Source: Acidithiobacillus ferrivorans
Lineage (GTDB): Bacteria > Pseudomonadota > Gammaproteobacteria > Acidithiobacillales > Acidithiobacillaceae
Length of the DNA stretch: 42,661 bases
Direction: 5' to 3'
Assembly: GCA_018853935.1 (NCBI GenBank)
Contig: JAAOMR010000093.1
Coordinates: 1 to 42,661 of the forward strand
The notes under the pieces were generated by a model. That model had not been told where the DNA came from and ran no database searches. It saw nothing but the letters and a program-made list of their open reading frames with translations. Shown here piece by piece: positions 30,689 through 37,705 of the stretch. Both the position numbers and the translations under genes were made by a program. Each line of letters opens with the position of its first letter. Within the stretch, counting starts at the first letter, position 1.

Positions 30689-30910
30689 TCAAGAGGCCTC
30701 CCTCATGTCGATGACCACAAAGCTGTGCCAGCCGCGTTGCCAGCCGCCGAGCCCCATGTGTCGCCTGAAGGACATCGCGCAATCCAGATCACCCAGCGCA
30801 GTCTCCGCAGACGCCCGCGTCGCATAACGGAATCCCCGCAGGGGGTGGATGCCATCACCGTCCTCGCAGCAGACAGCGTATGGCCTGGGTTTTCCTTTTG
30901 CGAGTGCCAT
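30689..30910 (-). CDS. Hypothetical 73-residue protein
   Basis: A small basic protein (KPRPYAVCCEDGDGIHPLRG near the start) without known motifs. Its ATG shares a TGATG junction with the stop of the preceding HTH gene, which supports co-translation. Function unknown. Confidence 0.58.
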   Translation of the reverse strand: MALAKGKPRPYAVCCEDGDGIHPLRGFRYATRASAETALGDLDCAMSFRRHMGLGGWQRGWHSFVVIDMREAS

Positions 30911-31155
30911 CAGCTCGCCTTGCGGATCGGGTTCCGCTCGGACCAGGACCGGTCGAAAATTTCTGGTAACAACTCCTCGCGTAGCACGGCGAAATCGGTG
31001 GCCACCTCCATTTTTATTGCAAGAGCAGGTGACAATCCGCGCTTGCCGTTGATAACCAGCGAGAGCGCAGACTCGTGATAACCCAGTTTTTCCGCAAAGG
31101 CTCGCTGGTTATACTGGAATATACCGAGCGCTTTGTGCACAGCTTCCATGTTCAT
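30910..31155 (-). CDS. Cro-type helix-turn-helix regulator
   Basis: An 81-residue protein with an HTH of the Cro/CI or YdaS type: NQRAFAEKLGYHESALSLVI (about residues 16-35) and GLSPALAIKMEVATDF. ATG 31155 follows GGAGGACTTTT. It is divergent from the repressor-like gene at 31269, the usual arrangement of a Cro/CI switch. The minus-strand promoter at 31192-31223 would drive it. Confidence 0.8.
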   Translation of the reverse strand: MNMEAVHKALGIFQYNQRAFAEKLGYHESALSLVINGKRGLSPALAIKMEVATDFAVLREELLPEIFDRSWSERNPIRKAS

Positions 31156-31191
31156 AAAAGTCCTCCGGGAGAAGAGTCCAAGCCACTTCTT

Positions 31192-31223
31192 ATAATAAAC
31201 CCTAGCTTTTATCCTATGTCAAG
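31192..31223 (-). promoter_or_regulatory. Promoter of the Cro-type gene
   Basis: The minus strand has a consensus TTGACA (31218-31223) and AT-rich -10 candidates TTTATT (18-base spacing) or TATTAT (20-base spacing). It lies in the 113-base gap between two divergent HTH genes, where operators are expected. Confidence 0.6.
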
Positions 31224-31268
31224 CGGCAAAGGCTTCCCCCGACAACGTAACTGCGCAATCCTTCTAGG

Positions 31269-31670
31269 ATGCAAAAAGACCCAACGAACGATGATGTTGC
31301 AGAACGCATAAGGATTGCCTTCGAGCGGAAGGTTAAGCGCGAAGCTGCGGCTGGCCGCAGGTACACAAAAGCGCTTCTGGCTAGACGTATGGATGAATCG
31401 CCACAGGCGGTGCAGCACTGGTTTGTTGAGGGATTCGTCGAAAAGCTTAAATTGCCCAGGGTTGCGAGAGAGCTTGAGACCTCCGTTGATTGGCTCCTTG
31501 GAGGTGAACAAGACATTGAATCAGTTGTGATTACTTCCAGTCGCGTGAAGGTGCTTGTAGAAATTTTCCAGGAGCTTCCGGAGCATGAGCAGGATCGTAT
31601 ATTCAAAGAAATCCAGGACGCTGAACGGCACCGCCGAGAAAAAATAGATACCCTCCTGGCAAAAAAATAA
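31269..31670 (+). CDS. CI-like repressor, HTH domain protein
   Basis: A 133-residue protein with an N-terminal HTH region (YTKALLARRMDESPQAVQHW, about residues 32-51, then LPRVARELETSVDWLLGGE) typical of XRE-family repressors, and a short helical C-terminus instead of a LexA-like peptidase domain. It has no self-cleavage serine/lysine pair, so induction cannot be by RecA-type cleavage of this protein. ATG 31269 has only a weak ribosome site. It is divergent from the Cro-type gene and likely controls the element's maintenance state. Confidence 0.82.
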   Translation: MQKDPTNDDVAERIRIAFERKVKREAAAGRRYTKALLARRMDESPQAVQHWFVEGFVEKLKLPRVARELETSVDWLLGGEQDIESVVITSSRVKVLVEIFQELPEHEQDRIFKEIQDAERHRREKIDTLLAKK

Positions 31671-31690
31671 GGGCGTAACACCCGCGCCCT
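31670..31690 (+). terminator. Weak terminator-like hairpin after the repressor gene
   Basis: AGGGCG/CGCCCT stem with a 9-base loop directly after the stop codon, followed by only three T residues. Support is limited. Confidence 0.35.
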
Positions 31691-31778
31691 TTGCCAGGGC
31701 ACCACACCGCTACGCCAACTTCCCCCTCCGAAATCGACGGCACAGGCTTACCGCTCCCGTCCGCAGAGACGCGGATAG

Positions 31779-31822
31779 CGTTGGATGCCATTGGACAACA
31801 ATGACGTTTTTTAATGAAAAAC
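31779..31822. repeat. TTGGAC-type repeat region, left of alpA
   Basis: CGTTGGATGCCATTGGACAA with following AATGACGTTTTTTAATGAAA closely matches 33502-33545, in the same orientation. Further TGGAC boxes occur at 31877 and 31897 just before alpA. The 242-base gap 31671-31912 holds only these repeats and the weak hairpin. They may be integrase or AlpA binding sites, or att-related sequence. Confidence 0.55.
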
Positions 31823-31912
31823 AGCATTCAGAATGTACTTTGAATAAATGTAACTTGTATGATATTTAGACCTTACTGGACTTCTCTGAACACTAATGGA
31901 CGGTAATGGGCA

Positions 31913-32182
31913 ATGACAACACATACCAATGGCAATCGCAAAGCAACTTCCCGGCAACCCGAAATCACACAGAACCTTCGGGCAGAACAGAACACCGCAG
32001 ACCGGATACTCCGCATCGATGAAGTATCCAAGATCGTCGGCATCTCTCGATCAAGCATCTATAACTACATGAAGGAAGGTAGTTTTCCAGAAAAGATCAG
32101 GCTGGGGGTACGCATGGTCGGATGGCTTGAATCGCATGTTCAGACATGGATCACTGAACATACCCCTTCTCGGGAATCCTAA
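31913..32182 (+). CDS. AlpA-family regulator/excisionase
   Basis: An 89-residue protein with the AlpA/MerR-like HTH: ILRIDEVSKIVGISRSSIYN (residues 32-51), then YMKEGSFPEKIRLGVRMVGW and a C-terminal helix. AlpA-type proteins control integrase expression or act as excisionases for P4-type integrases. It converges with the integrase gene (7 bases between the ends). The N-terminal 30 residues are polar and variable, so the true start could be further in. Confidence 0.85.
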   Translation: MTTHTNGNRKATSRQPEITQNLRAEQNTADRILRIDEVSKIVGISRSSIYNYMKEGSFPEKIRLGVRMVGWLESHVQTWITEHTPSRES

Positions 32183-32188
32183 ATCCAG

Positions 32189-33370
32189 CTAATCTTCCTT
32201 CCGGGTCGCGTCGATCCAGTCGGCCCAGGCCTGCATCATGATTCGACGATCTTGCAGATATTCGGCGTGATTGTAGGCCGCCTTAGTCGCGTTCCCCTCG
32301 ACATGAGCCAATTGACGCTCAATGACCATACTCGCAAACCCCAGCTCATGCAGGCGCGTTGACGCCGTTGCGCGGAAATCATGGCCAGTCCAACAACCGG
32401 ACGGATACCCCATGTACTCCAAAGCACGATTCACCGTAGTAAAGCCGATGCGTTCTCCAGGTGTTCGGGAATTATTAAACAGCCACTCGCCTGACCCTGT
32501 GATGGCATTCAGTTTTTTCAACAATTCAATAGCTTGATGCGGGAGCGGGACCAGGTGCGCCCGACGTTTTTTCATCCTCTCGGCGGGTATCAGCCACTCT
32601 CCCGCCTCCAGATTGAACTCCTCCCAGCGGGCTTTGCGTAGCTCTACCGTCCGCACGAACAAATACAGCAACAGCCGCAGAATGATGATCGTCGTGAGAT
32701 TCCCACCGTAGCCGTCGAGCCTTCTCAGAAAATCCTTAATATCTGCTGCATTCATAGCCTTACTGTGGCTGATCTTGGGCCGGATTATCGCTCCCTTGAG
32801 TGCGGCGGCGGGGTCGCTGTCAGCCCTCAATGTCACCACCGCGTAGCAAAAAACAGCCGAGCACCAGTACCGCAGGTGCATCGCATAAGTCTCCGCGCCC
32901 CGCGCCTCCATCTCCCTCATAATATTTAGAATATCTGCCGAGTTAATGCTGCGAATCGCCATTTTCCCAATCGCGGGATAGGCATTTTTTTCGAGACCAT
33001 CCTTGATCCGTGCATAATAACCGGGCGACCAATGTGGCTGTTTTTTAACCAGCCATTCGTCAGCTACCTTCTTGAATGTAATCGCGTTACCAGCTTCCTT
33101 TTCCCCTTGGTTCTTACGGCGGATATGGGCGGGGTGGACACCCTGTTTTACGAGGTCTCGGGCGTCCTCTCGGGCCTTTCTGGCCTCTTGCAGGGATATT
33201 TCCGGGTAGTTGCCCATGGCATAGACGTTTTCCTTGCCGGCAATGCGGTACCGATAGCGCCAGTGTTTCGCGCCCGTCGGGGTGACCTCCAGATAGAGGC
33301 CGCGCCCATCCGTCAGCTTACAGGTTTTGCCTGTAGCTTTGGCCTGACGGATCTTTATATCTGTCAGCAT
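32189..33370 (-). CDS. int: P4-type tyrosine integrase
   Basis: Site-specific recombinase of the P4/DUF4102 type. The 393-residue protein has an N-terminal arm-binding domain (LTDIKIRQAKATGKTCKLTD, residues 2-21; GLYLEVTPTG), a central core-binding part, and a catalytic domain with Arg240 (LFVRTVELRKARW), HDFRAT (His330, Arg333), His356 in AHVEGN and Tyr366 in KAAYNHAEY. Full family length and all catalytic residues present, so probably active. The start codon follows directly on a 13-bp inverted repeat with no ribosome site. Confidence 0.94.
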   Translation of the reverse strand: MLTDIKIRQAKATGKTCKLTDGRGLYLEVTPTGAKHWRYRYRIAGKENVYAMGNYPEISLQEARKAREDARDLVKQGVHPAHIRRKNQGEKEAGNAITFKKVADEWLVKKQPHWSPGYYARIKDGLEKNAYPAIGKMAIRSINSADILNIMREMEARGAETYAMHLRYWCSAVFCYAVVTLRADSDPAAALKGAIIRPKISHSKAMNAADIKDFLRRLDGYGGNLTTIIILRLLLYLFVRTVELRKARWEEFNLEAGEWLIPAERMKKRRAHLVPLPHQAIELLKKLNAITGSGEWLFNNSRTPGERIGFTTVNRALEYMGYPSGCWTGHDFRATASTRLHELGFASMVIERQLAHVEGNATKAAYNHAEYLQDRRIMMQAWADWIDATRKED

Positions 33371-33408
33371 ATAAAAGCGGGTAGACTGGAATCCATACCC
33401 GCTTTTAT
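33371..33408. repeat. 13-bp perfect inverted repeat at the integrase start
   Basis: ATAAAAGCGGGTA (33371-33383) and TACCCGCTTTTAT (33396-33408) are perfect complements around a 12-base loop; a further partial copy ACCCGCTTTTTAC follows to 33421. The hairpin abuts the integrase ATG on the minus strand. In RNA it would occlude the start region; in DNA it could be a core-type recombinase site. Confidence 0.75.
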
Positions 33409-33430
33409 ACCCGCTTTTTACTTGGCTGTC

Positions 33431-33460
33431 ACTGGACGCCGTTGGACGCTATTGGACACT
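33431..33460. repeat. Three tandem TTGGAC decamers
   Basis: ACTGGACGCC, GTTGGACGCT and ATTGGACACT lie head to tail with exact 10-bp spacing, one helical turn. Two further units lie at 33502-33521. Such regularly spaced repeats next to an integrase gene are typical of arm-type or accessory-protein sites. Confidence 0.7.
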
Positions 33461-33501
33461 AGCTTTTATTTCTTATATGGATTCTTGTTTTTCTGTACGT
33501 C

Positions 33502-33545
33502 GATGGACGCTATTGGACGACAATGATTTTTGAGGGATGAAAAGG
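33502..33545. repeat. TTGGAC-type repeat region, right of the integrase
   Basis: GATGGACGCTATTGGACGAC followed by AATGATTTTTGAGGGATGAA matches 31779-31822 in the same orientation. It lies between the integrase and the 3' end of gshB and could mark the element boundary. The rest of the 249-base gap contains no tRNA-like sequence; a GTTTTCG/CGAAAAC hairpin lies near 33565. Confidence 0.55.
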
Positions 33546-33619
33546 TCATAGTCCCCATGATACGTGTTTTCGCTCGAAAACGGCAGGTGTCGGTGACCAG
33601 CCGCACGGGCATAGCGGCA

Positions 33620-34558
33620 TTATCGCCCCTGCTCCAGACGTTGCCAGAGCAGATCCGCAGCATCCGCCCCACAGAAGCGCTTGATTTCCCGTGCCCCGGT
33701 GGGGCTGGTGACATTGATCTCCGTCACATATCCGCCAATCACATCCAGACCGACAAAAAGCAGGCCCGCAGCACGCAGGGCGGGTCCGATCGCCGCACAG
33801 ATTTCCTGGTCACGGTCCGTAAGTTCTGCCGCAACGGCCTGTGCTCCGGCCACCAGATTACCGCGAAAATCCGAGGCCGAAGGCACCCGCAGCATAGCCC
33901 CCGATACGGGCACACCATCCACCAGGAGGATGCGCTTGTCGCCCTCACGGATAGCAGGCAGATAGCGCTGCGCCATCACATAATGCCGGCCCCAGCCCGT
34001 CACCGTTTCCAGAATGCTGCCGACATTGCGATCCTGCAAGTGCAAATAAAACACCCCTTCGCCGCCCCGCGCCGAAAGCGGCTTGACGACAATCTCGCCA
34101 TGCTCGACGAGAAAGGCGCGCAAATCCCCAAGATCGCGACTGACCAGCAAGGGCGGCAGAAAATCCGGGAAATGCAGGGCATAGAGCTTTTCATTGGCAT
34201 TGCGCAGGGTGACCGGATCATTGACCACCCAGGTACCTGCATGCTCCAGCAAATAGCAGGCGGTAAGATATTCCAGATCAACGGGTGGGTCCTTACGCAT
34301 CAGCACCACATCCATGTCAGCGAGGGGACGTTCTTCCGGCTCACCCAGCGTGCAGTAGTCTTCCACACCATCGCGCGCGACCACGGCACTTAATCGCCCC
34401 CAGGCACTCCCATCACGCAGAAACAGGTCGGACAGGGTAAACACCCAGCACTGGTGCCCGCGTGCCTGCGCCGCAAGAAGCATAGCAAAGGTTGTATCTT
34501 TAGCCGGTTTGATGCCAATGATAGGGTCCATGAGTATAGCGGCCTTAAGCATACTCAT
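33620..34558 (-). CDS. gshB: Glutathione synthetase
   Basis: GshB is the ATP-grasp ligase that joins glycine to gamma-glutamylcysteine. The 312-residue product begins MLKAAILMDPIIGIKPAKDT, typical of GshB, and has VVKPLSARGGEGVFYL, the DxRILLVDG motif and FVGLDVIGGYVTEINVTSPT near the C-terminus, where the ATP/Mg ligands lie. I chose ATG 34558, which overlaps the gshA stop as ATGA. Glutathione supports redox and acid/metal stress tolerance. Confidence 0.93.
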   Translation of the reverse strand: MSMLKAAILMDPIIGIKPAKDTTFAMLLAAQARGHQCWVFTLSDLFLRDGSAWGRLSAVVARDGVEDYCTLGEPEERPLADMDVVLMRKDPPVDLEYLTACYLLEHAGTWVVNDPVTLRNANEKLYALHFPDFLPPLLVSRDLGDLRAFLVEHGEIVVKPLSARGGEGVFYLHLQDRNVGSILETVTGWGRHYVMAQRYLPAIREGDKRILLVDGVPVSGAMLRVPSASDFRGNLVAGAQAVAAELTDRDQEICAAIGPALRAAGLLFVGLDVIGGYVTEINVTSPTGAREIKRFCGADAADLLWQRLEQGR

Positions 34559-35865
34559 TGGCCTGCTTCCTGCGCATCCTGTAGCCGCCAGTCCGCCATC
34601 TCCCGTGTCGCGGCCACCAGCGCCAGGCGCGCAATAACGCCATAGGCATAATAACGGTTTACCGGCGCATCGGGCGGTGATTTCCGGCAAGGAACCACAC
34701 AGGTCTGGCCAAAGGCCATGGGCTCAAAGTGCGCTCCTGGGGCGTTGAGGTTCTCATCACGCCCGCGCTCCGTATGCACTCGGTAGAAGCCACCCAACAC
34801 CTGCTGACCGATCATGTACACGACCGGTTCAGCTACGGCCTCCTGGGCGGTTTGCTCAAAAGTGTAAACCCCTTCCTGAATAAAAACATCACTCACCGGC
34901 AGGCCCTCTTTACTCTTGGCCATGCGGGTGCGTTCCCTGCGGTTGAGGTCCAGAAACTCCTCACCCGAATAAGCCGTCATAATGCCCATGCCATAGGTAC
35001 CGGCATCGGCTTTGACGATGACAAAGGGCCGCTGGCGGATGCCATAATGGGCGTAGCGCTCGCGCGTGATCTCCAGCACGGCATCAACATTGGCGACCAG
35101 ACACTCGCGTCCTTCGGAGCGCATAAAATCAATGCCCTGACAGCGGCGAAAAACGGGATCAATCAGCCATGGATCAATGTCGATCACCTCCGCCAGCTCC
35201 TGCGCGACAGCACGATAATGGGCGAAGTGCTGGGATTTGCGCCGGTTGCGCCAGCCTGCCGCGAGGGGAGGCAGGACAGGTTGTTCCAGATGTTCCAGTA
35301 TTTCAGGCACGCCGCCTGACAGGTCATTATTCAGCAAAATCAGTTGCGCATCGAAGCCCGCCGTCGTCAAACGCCCACCGACACGCTGCAACGGTTCAAG
35401 AAGGAGCAGGTTACCCGAAGGCAGATTATAAGCCATGCGATCTTCCAGAATCAGTGAGCCCACCCGCACTTCCAGGCCGGAGAGTTCCAGCAATTCGCGC
35501 AGCCGCGCCACATTCTCCAGATAAAAGAGATTACGGGTGTGGTTTTCAGGGATCAGGAGCACCCGCTCCAGACCCGGATGATACTGATTCAGATAATGTT
35601 GAATAGCCGAAACATAAAGCGGCGAAAACTCCGGATTGAGATTATTGAATCCCGCCGAAAACAGATTGGTGTCCACGGGTGCCAGCTTAAACCCGGCATT
35701 GCGCAAATCCACAGAGGCATAGAACGGTGGCGGCGTCCGCTGCCATTGTCCGCGAAACCAGCGCTCAATAGTGGATTGTGCGGCGATCAGGTGACGCTCA
35801 ATATCCAGCAGCGCTTCCACCCGATCGGTAGCCAGGAAGGGAATATCCTGTAAAACTTCTGTCAT
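34555..35865 (-). CDS. gshA: Glutamate-cysteine ligase, ferrooxidans-type family
   Basis: First enzyme of glutathione synthesis. The 436-residue protein fits the proteobacterial family first described from Thiobacillus ferrooxidans, which differs from the E. coli type: YASVDLRNAGFKLAPVDTNL (about residues 54-73), FSAGFNNLN, and RQRPFVIVKADAGTYGMGIM near residue 295. ATG 35865 follows AGGAAAAACGTT; longer in-frame starts lie inside gltA. It lies 10 bases after gltA and overlaps gshB, so gltA-gshA-gshB is a likely operon. Confidence 0.92.
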   Translation of the reverse strand: MTEVLQDIPFLATDRVEALLDIERHLIAAQSTIERWFRGQWQRTPPPFYASVDLRNAGFKLAPVDTNLFSAGFNNLNPEFSPLYVSAIQHYLNQYHPGLERVLLIPENHTRNLFYLENVARLRELLELSGLEVRVGSLILEDRMAYNLPSGNLLLLEPLQRVGGRLTTAGFDAQLILLNNDLSGGVPEILEHLEQPVLPPLAAGWRNRRKSQHFAHYRAVAQELAEVIDIDPWLIDPVFRRCQGIDFMRSEGRECLVANVDAVLEITRERYAHYGIRQRPFVIVKADAGTYGMGIMTAYSGEEFLDLNRRERTRMAKSKEGLPVSDVFIQEGVYTFEQTAQEAVAEPVVYMIGQQVLGGFYRVHTERGRDENLNAPGAHFEPMAFGQTCVVPCRKSPPDAPVNRYYAYGVIARLALVAATREMADWRLQDAQEAGQ

Positions 35866-35875
35866 AACGTTTTTC

Positions 35876-37036
35876 CTAAGACCGCTGTGCCACAGGAACA
35901 TAGTGTTGACCCTGTTCCCCTGTATACACCTGTGTAGGCCGGAAAATCCGGTTGTCCGCCAACTGCTCCCGCCAATGGGCCAGCCAACCCGCAGAACGCG
36001 CCATAGCAAAAATAGGCGTAAAAAGGTCCGCTTTGATACCCATCTCGTGATACAGCACGCCCGAGTAGAAATCCACATTGGCATGGATGCCCTTGGGGCC
36101 GAGTCGCTCTGTAGCCTGGCGTTCCATCTCTATGGCGATTTCAAAAAGGCGACTGTGGCGCAGATGACCGTGACTGGCCAGATCTTCCATCGTATCCTTG
36201 AGAATCGCGGCGCGCGGATCACGGGTCTTGTAGACACGGTGCCCGAAGCCCCAGATCTTATCCTTGTTAGCCATCCGCTCATCGAGATAGGCACCTACCC
36301 GCTGGACAGAACCGATTTCTTCCAGCATTTCTACCACCTTCTGATTGGCACCGCCGTGCAACGGACCAGCCAGTGTCCCAATCGCCCCACCAATAACATG
36401 GTAGGGGTTAGTGAGGGTAGAGCCGGTCACCAGCACGGAGAAGGTACTGGCATTGATGGTGTGCTCGGCGTGCAGAATCAGGCAGGAGTCGAGAATTTTA
36501 GCAAAGGTTGGGTCCGGTTCCCGGCCCGAGATCATATACAGAAAGTTAGCTGCATGACTCAGGTCTGGGCGTGGTGGAATGGGATCATTACCAAAGCGCA
36601 TCTGCTCCCACATGGCCACAATAGTCGGCATGCGGGCTATAATCCGCATCGCCATAGCATCCAGATGGAGCGTATTTTCGCGCTCGGCGTCGGAGAGCTC
36701 CTGCTGCGGGTAGAACATGCCCAGACTGGCCATAGCACAGTGCAGCATATCCATGGGATGCCCGGTCACCGGCATAAACTTCATGATTTCCCGGACATTA
36801 TATTTGACCTGGCGATGGGTGCGCAGCCCGCGATCAAATTCTCCCAGACCAGCCGCGCTCGGCAGAACGCCGTCCAGCAACAAGAGTGCGACTTCCTCAA
36901 AACTGCTATACGCCACCAAATCCGCAATGGCAAAACCACGGTAACTCAGCAAACCAGCAACACCATCAATATTGGAAATGCTGGAGTGGGTTGCAGCCAC
37001 CCCCTCCAGACCTGGCGCAAAGTTCGGTTCCGCCAT
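35876..37036 (-). CDS. gltA: Citrate synthase
   Basis: Condenses oxaloacetate and acetyl-CoA. The 386-residue length is that of the short type II-like (CitZ/PrpC) enzymes. Catalytic regions are LHAEHTINASTFSV (His near 190), HVIGGAIGTLAGPLHGGAN (near 215-235), WGFGHRVYKTRDPRA and ANVDFYSGVLYHEMG (Asp near 315). A 2-methylcitrate synthase cannot be excluded by sequence alone. ATG 37036 follows AAAGGAGTTCTGT. Confidence 0.93.
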   Translation of the reverse strand: MAEPNFAPGLEGVAATHSSISNIDGVAGLLSYRGFAIADLVAYSSFEEVALLLLDGVLPSAAGLGEFDRGLRTHRQVKYNVREIMKFMPVTGHPMDMLHCAMASLGMFYPQQELSDAERENTLHLDAMAMRIIARMPTIVAMWEQMRFGNDPIPPRPDLSHAANFLYMISGREPDPTFAKILDSCLILHAEHTINASTFSVLVTGSTLTNPYHVIGGAIGTLAGPLHGGANQKVVEMLEEIGSVQRVGAYLDERMANKDKIWGFGHRVYKTRDPRAAILKDTMEDLASHGHLRHSRLFEIAIEMERQATERLGPKGIHANVDFYSGVLYHEMGIKADLFTPIFAMARSAGWLAHWREQLADNRIFRPTQVYTGEQGQHYVPVAQRS

Positions 37037-37121
37037 ACAGAACTCCTTTTATCATTCGGACGGAGGGCATCCTCAACAAAGGCCTCCAGACCACGGTCGT
37101 TCGATCATCATAACCTGCCCG

Positions 37122-37153
37122 TAAAATAAAAGGGAGGCCATCAGCCTCCCCTT
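37122..37153 (-). terminator. Terminator downstream of erpA
   Basis: On the minus strand GGGGAGGC and GCCTCCC form a stem around a short loop, followed by TTTTATTTT. It separates erpA from gltA. Confidence 0.85.
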
Positions 37154-37180
37154 GGGGCACTTCAGTACCATATCCGGCAA

Positions 37181-37555
37181 TCAAGCCGAGAAAGAAGACC
37201 CACAACCACAGGTCGTTGTCGCGTTGGGGTTTTTGATGACGAACTGCGCGCCTTCCAACCCCTCGCTGTAGTCAATCTCTGCACCTACCAGATACTGATA
37301 GCTCATGGGATCGATCAGGAGGCTCACGCCAAACTGCTGCACTTCCGTATCGCCTTCATTCATATTCTCATCGAACGTAAAACCGTACTGAAAGCCGGAA
37401 CAACCGCCACCTGTCACAAAGACACGCAGCTTCAGGCCTTCAGAACCTTCTTCTTCGACCAGCGAAGCAATCTTGTCCGCTGCATTTTGCGTCAGGGTCA
37501 TAAGCGGAGGAATGGAATCCAGGTTGGTCATTGTTTCGGTTGCTGTGCTCATCAT
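37181..37555 (-). CDS. erpA: Iron-sulfur cluster insertion protein (ErpA/A-type)
   Basis: A-type carrier that passes iron-sulfur clusters to target enzymes. The 124-residue product ends in the conserved HesB/IscA region: [14 protein letters not shown] and TTCGCGSSF provide the three cysteines. A short extension precedes the domain (about 20 residues). ATG 37555 follows GGAGCGATGC; an adjacent ATG at 37552 is an alternative. Its supply of clusters fits the respiratory iron-sulfur enzymes of the presumed host. Confidence 0.92.
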   Translation of the reverse strand: MMSTATETMTNLDSIPPLMTLTQNAADKIASLVEEEGSEGLKLRVFVTGGGCSGFQYGFTFDENMNEGDTEVQQFGVSLLIDPMSYQYLVGAEIDYSEGLEGAQFVIKNPNATTTCGCGSSFSA

Positions 37556-37705
37556 GCATCGCTCCATGCGCCGCAGCGCTTCATCCAGTGGATACCCGAG
37601 TATTTTGCTCGCTTTTACGCACAGGCGTCAAGCCGCGCCACAGACCGCGTTAACACCCACTCGGTGCCGGAATGTCCGGGGGAAAGTTTACTGCCAACCC
37701 CAAAA

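Noticed and set aside
30360-30782. Minus-strand 140-residue frame upstream of the winged-helix gene
   Set aside because: It overlaps the terminator, the promoter and the 73-residue gene, and its composition is not gene-like.
31603-31827. Minus-strand 74-residue frame after the repressor gene
   Set aside because: It is antisense to the 3' end of a supported HTH gene and has no ribosome site, so it is not annotated as a gene.
33560-33580. GTTTTCG/CGAAAAC hairpin as the gshB terminator
   Set aside because: The stem is perfect but lacks a following T run on either strand, so termination is not supported.
33371-33619. tRNA or tmRNA gene as integration target
   Set aside because: No cloverleaf or TTCGA-type T loop with matching stems is visible in the gap between the integrase and gshB.
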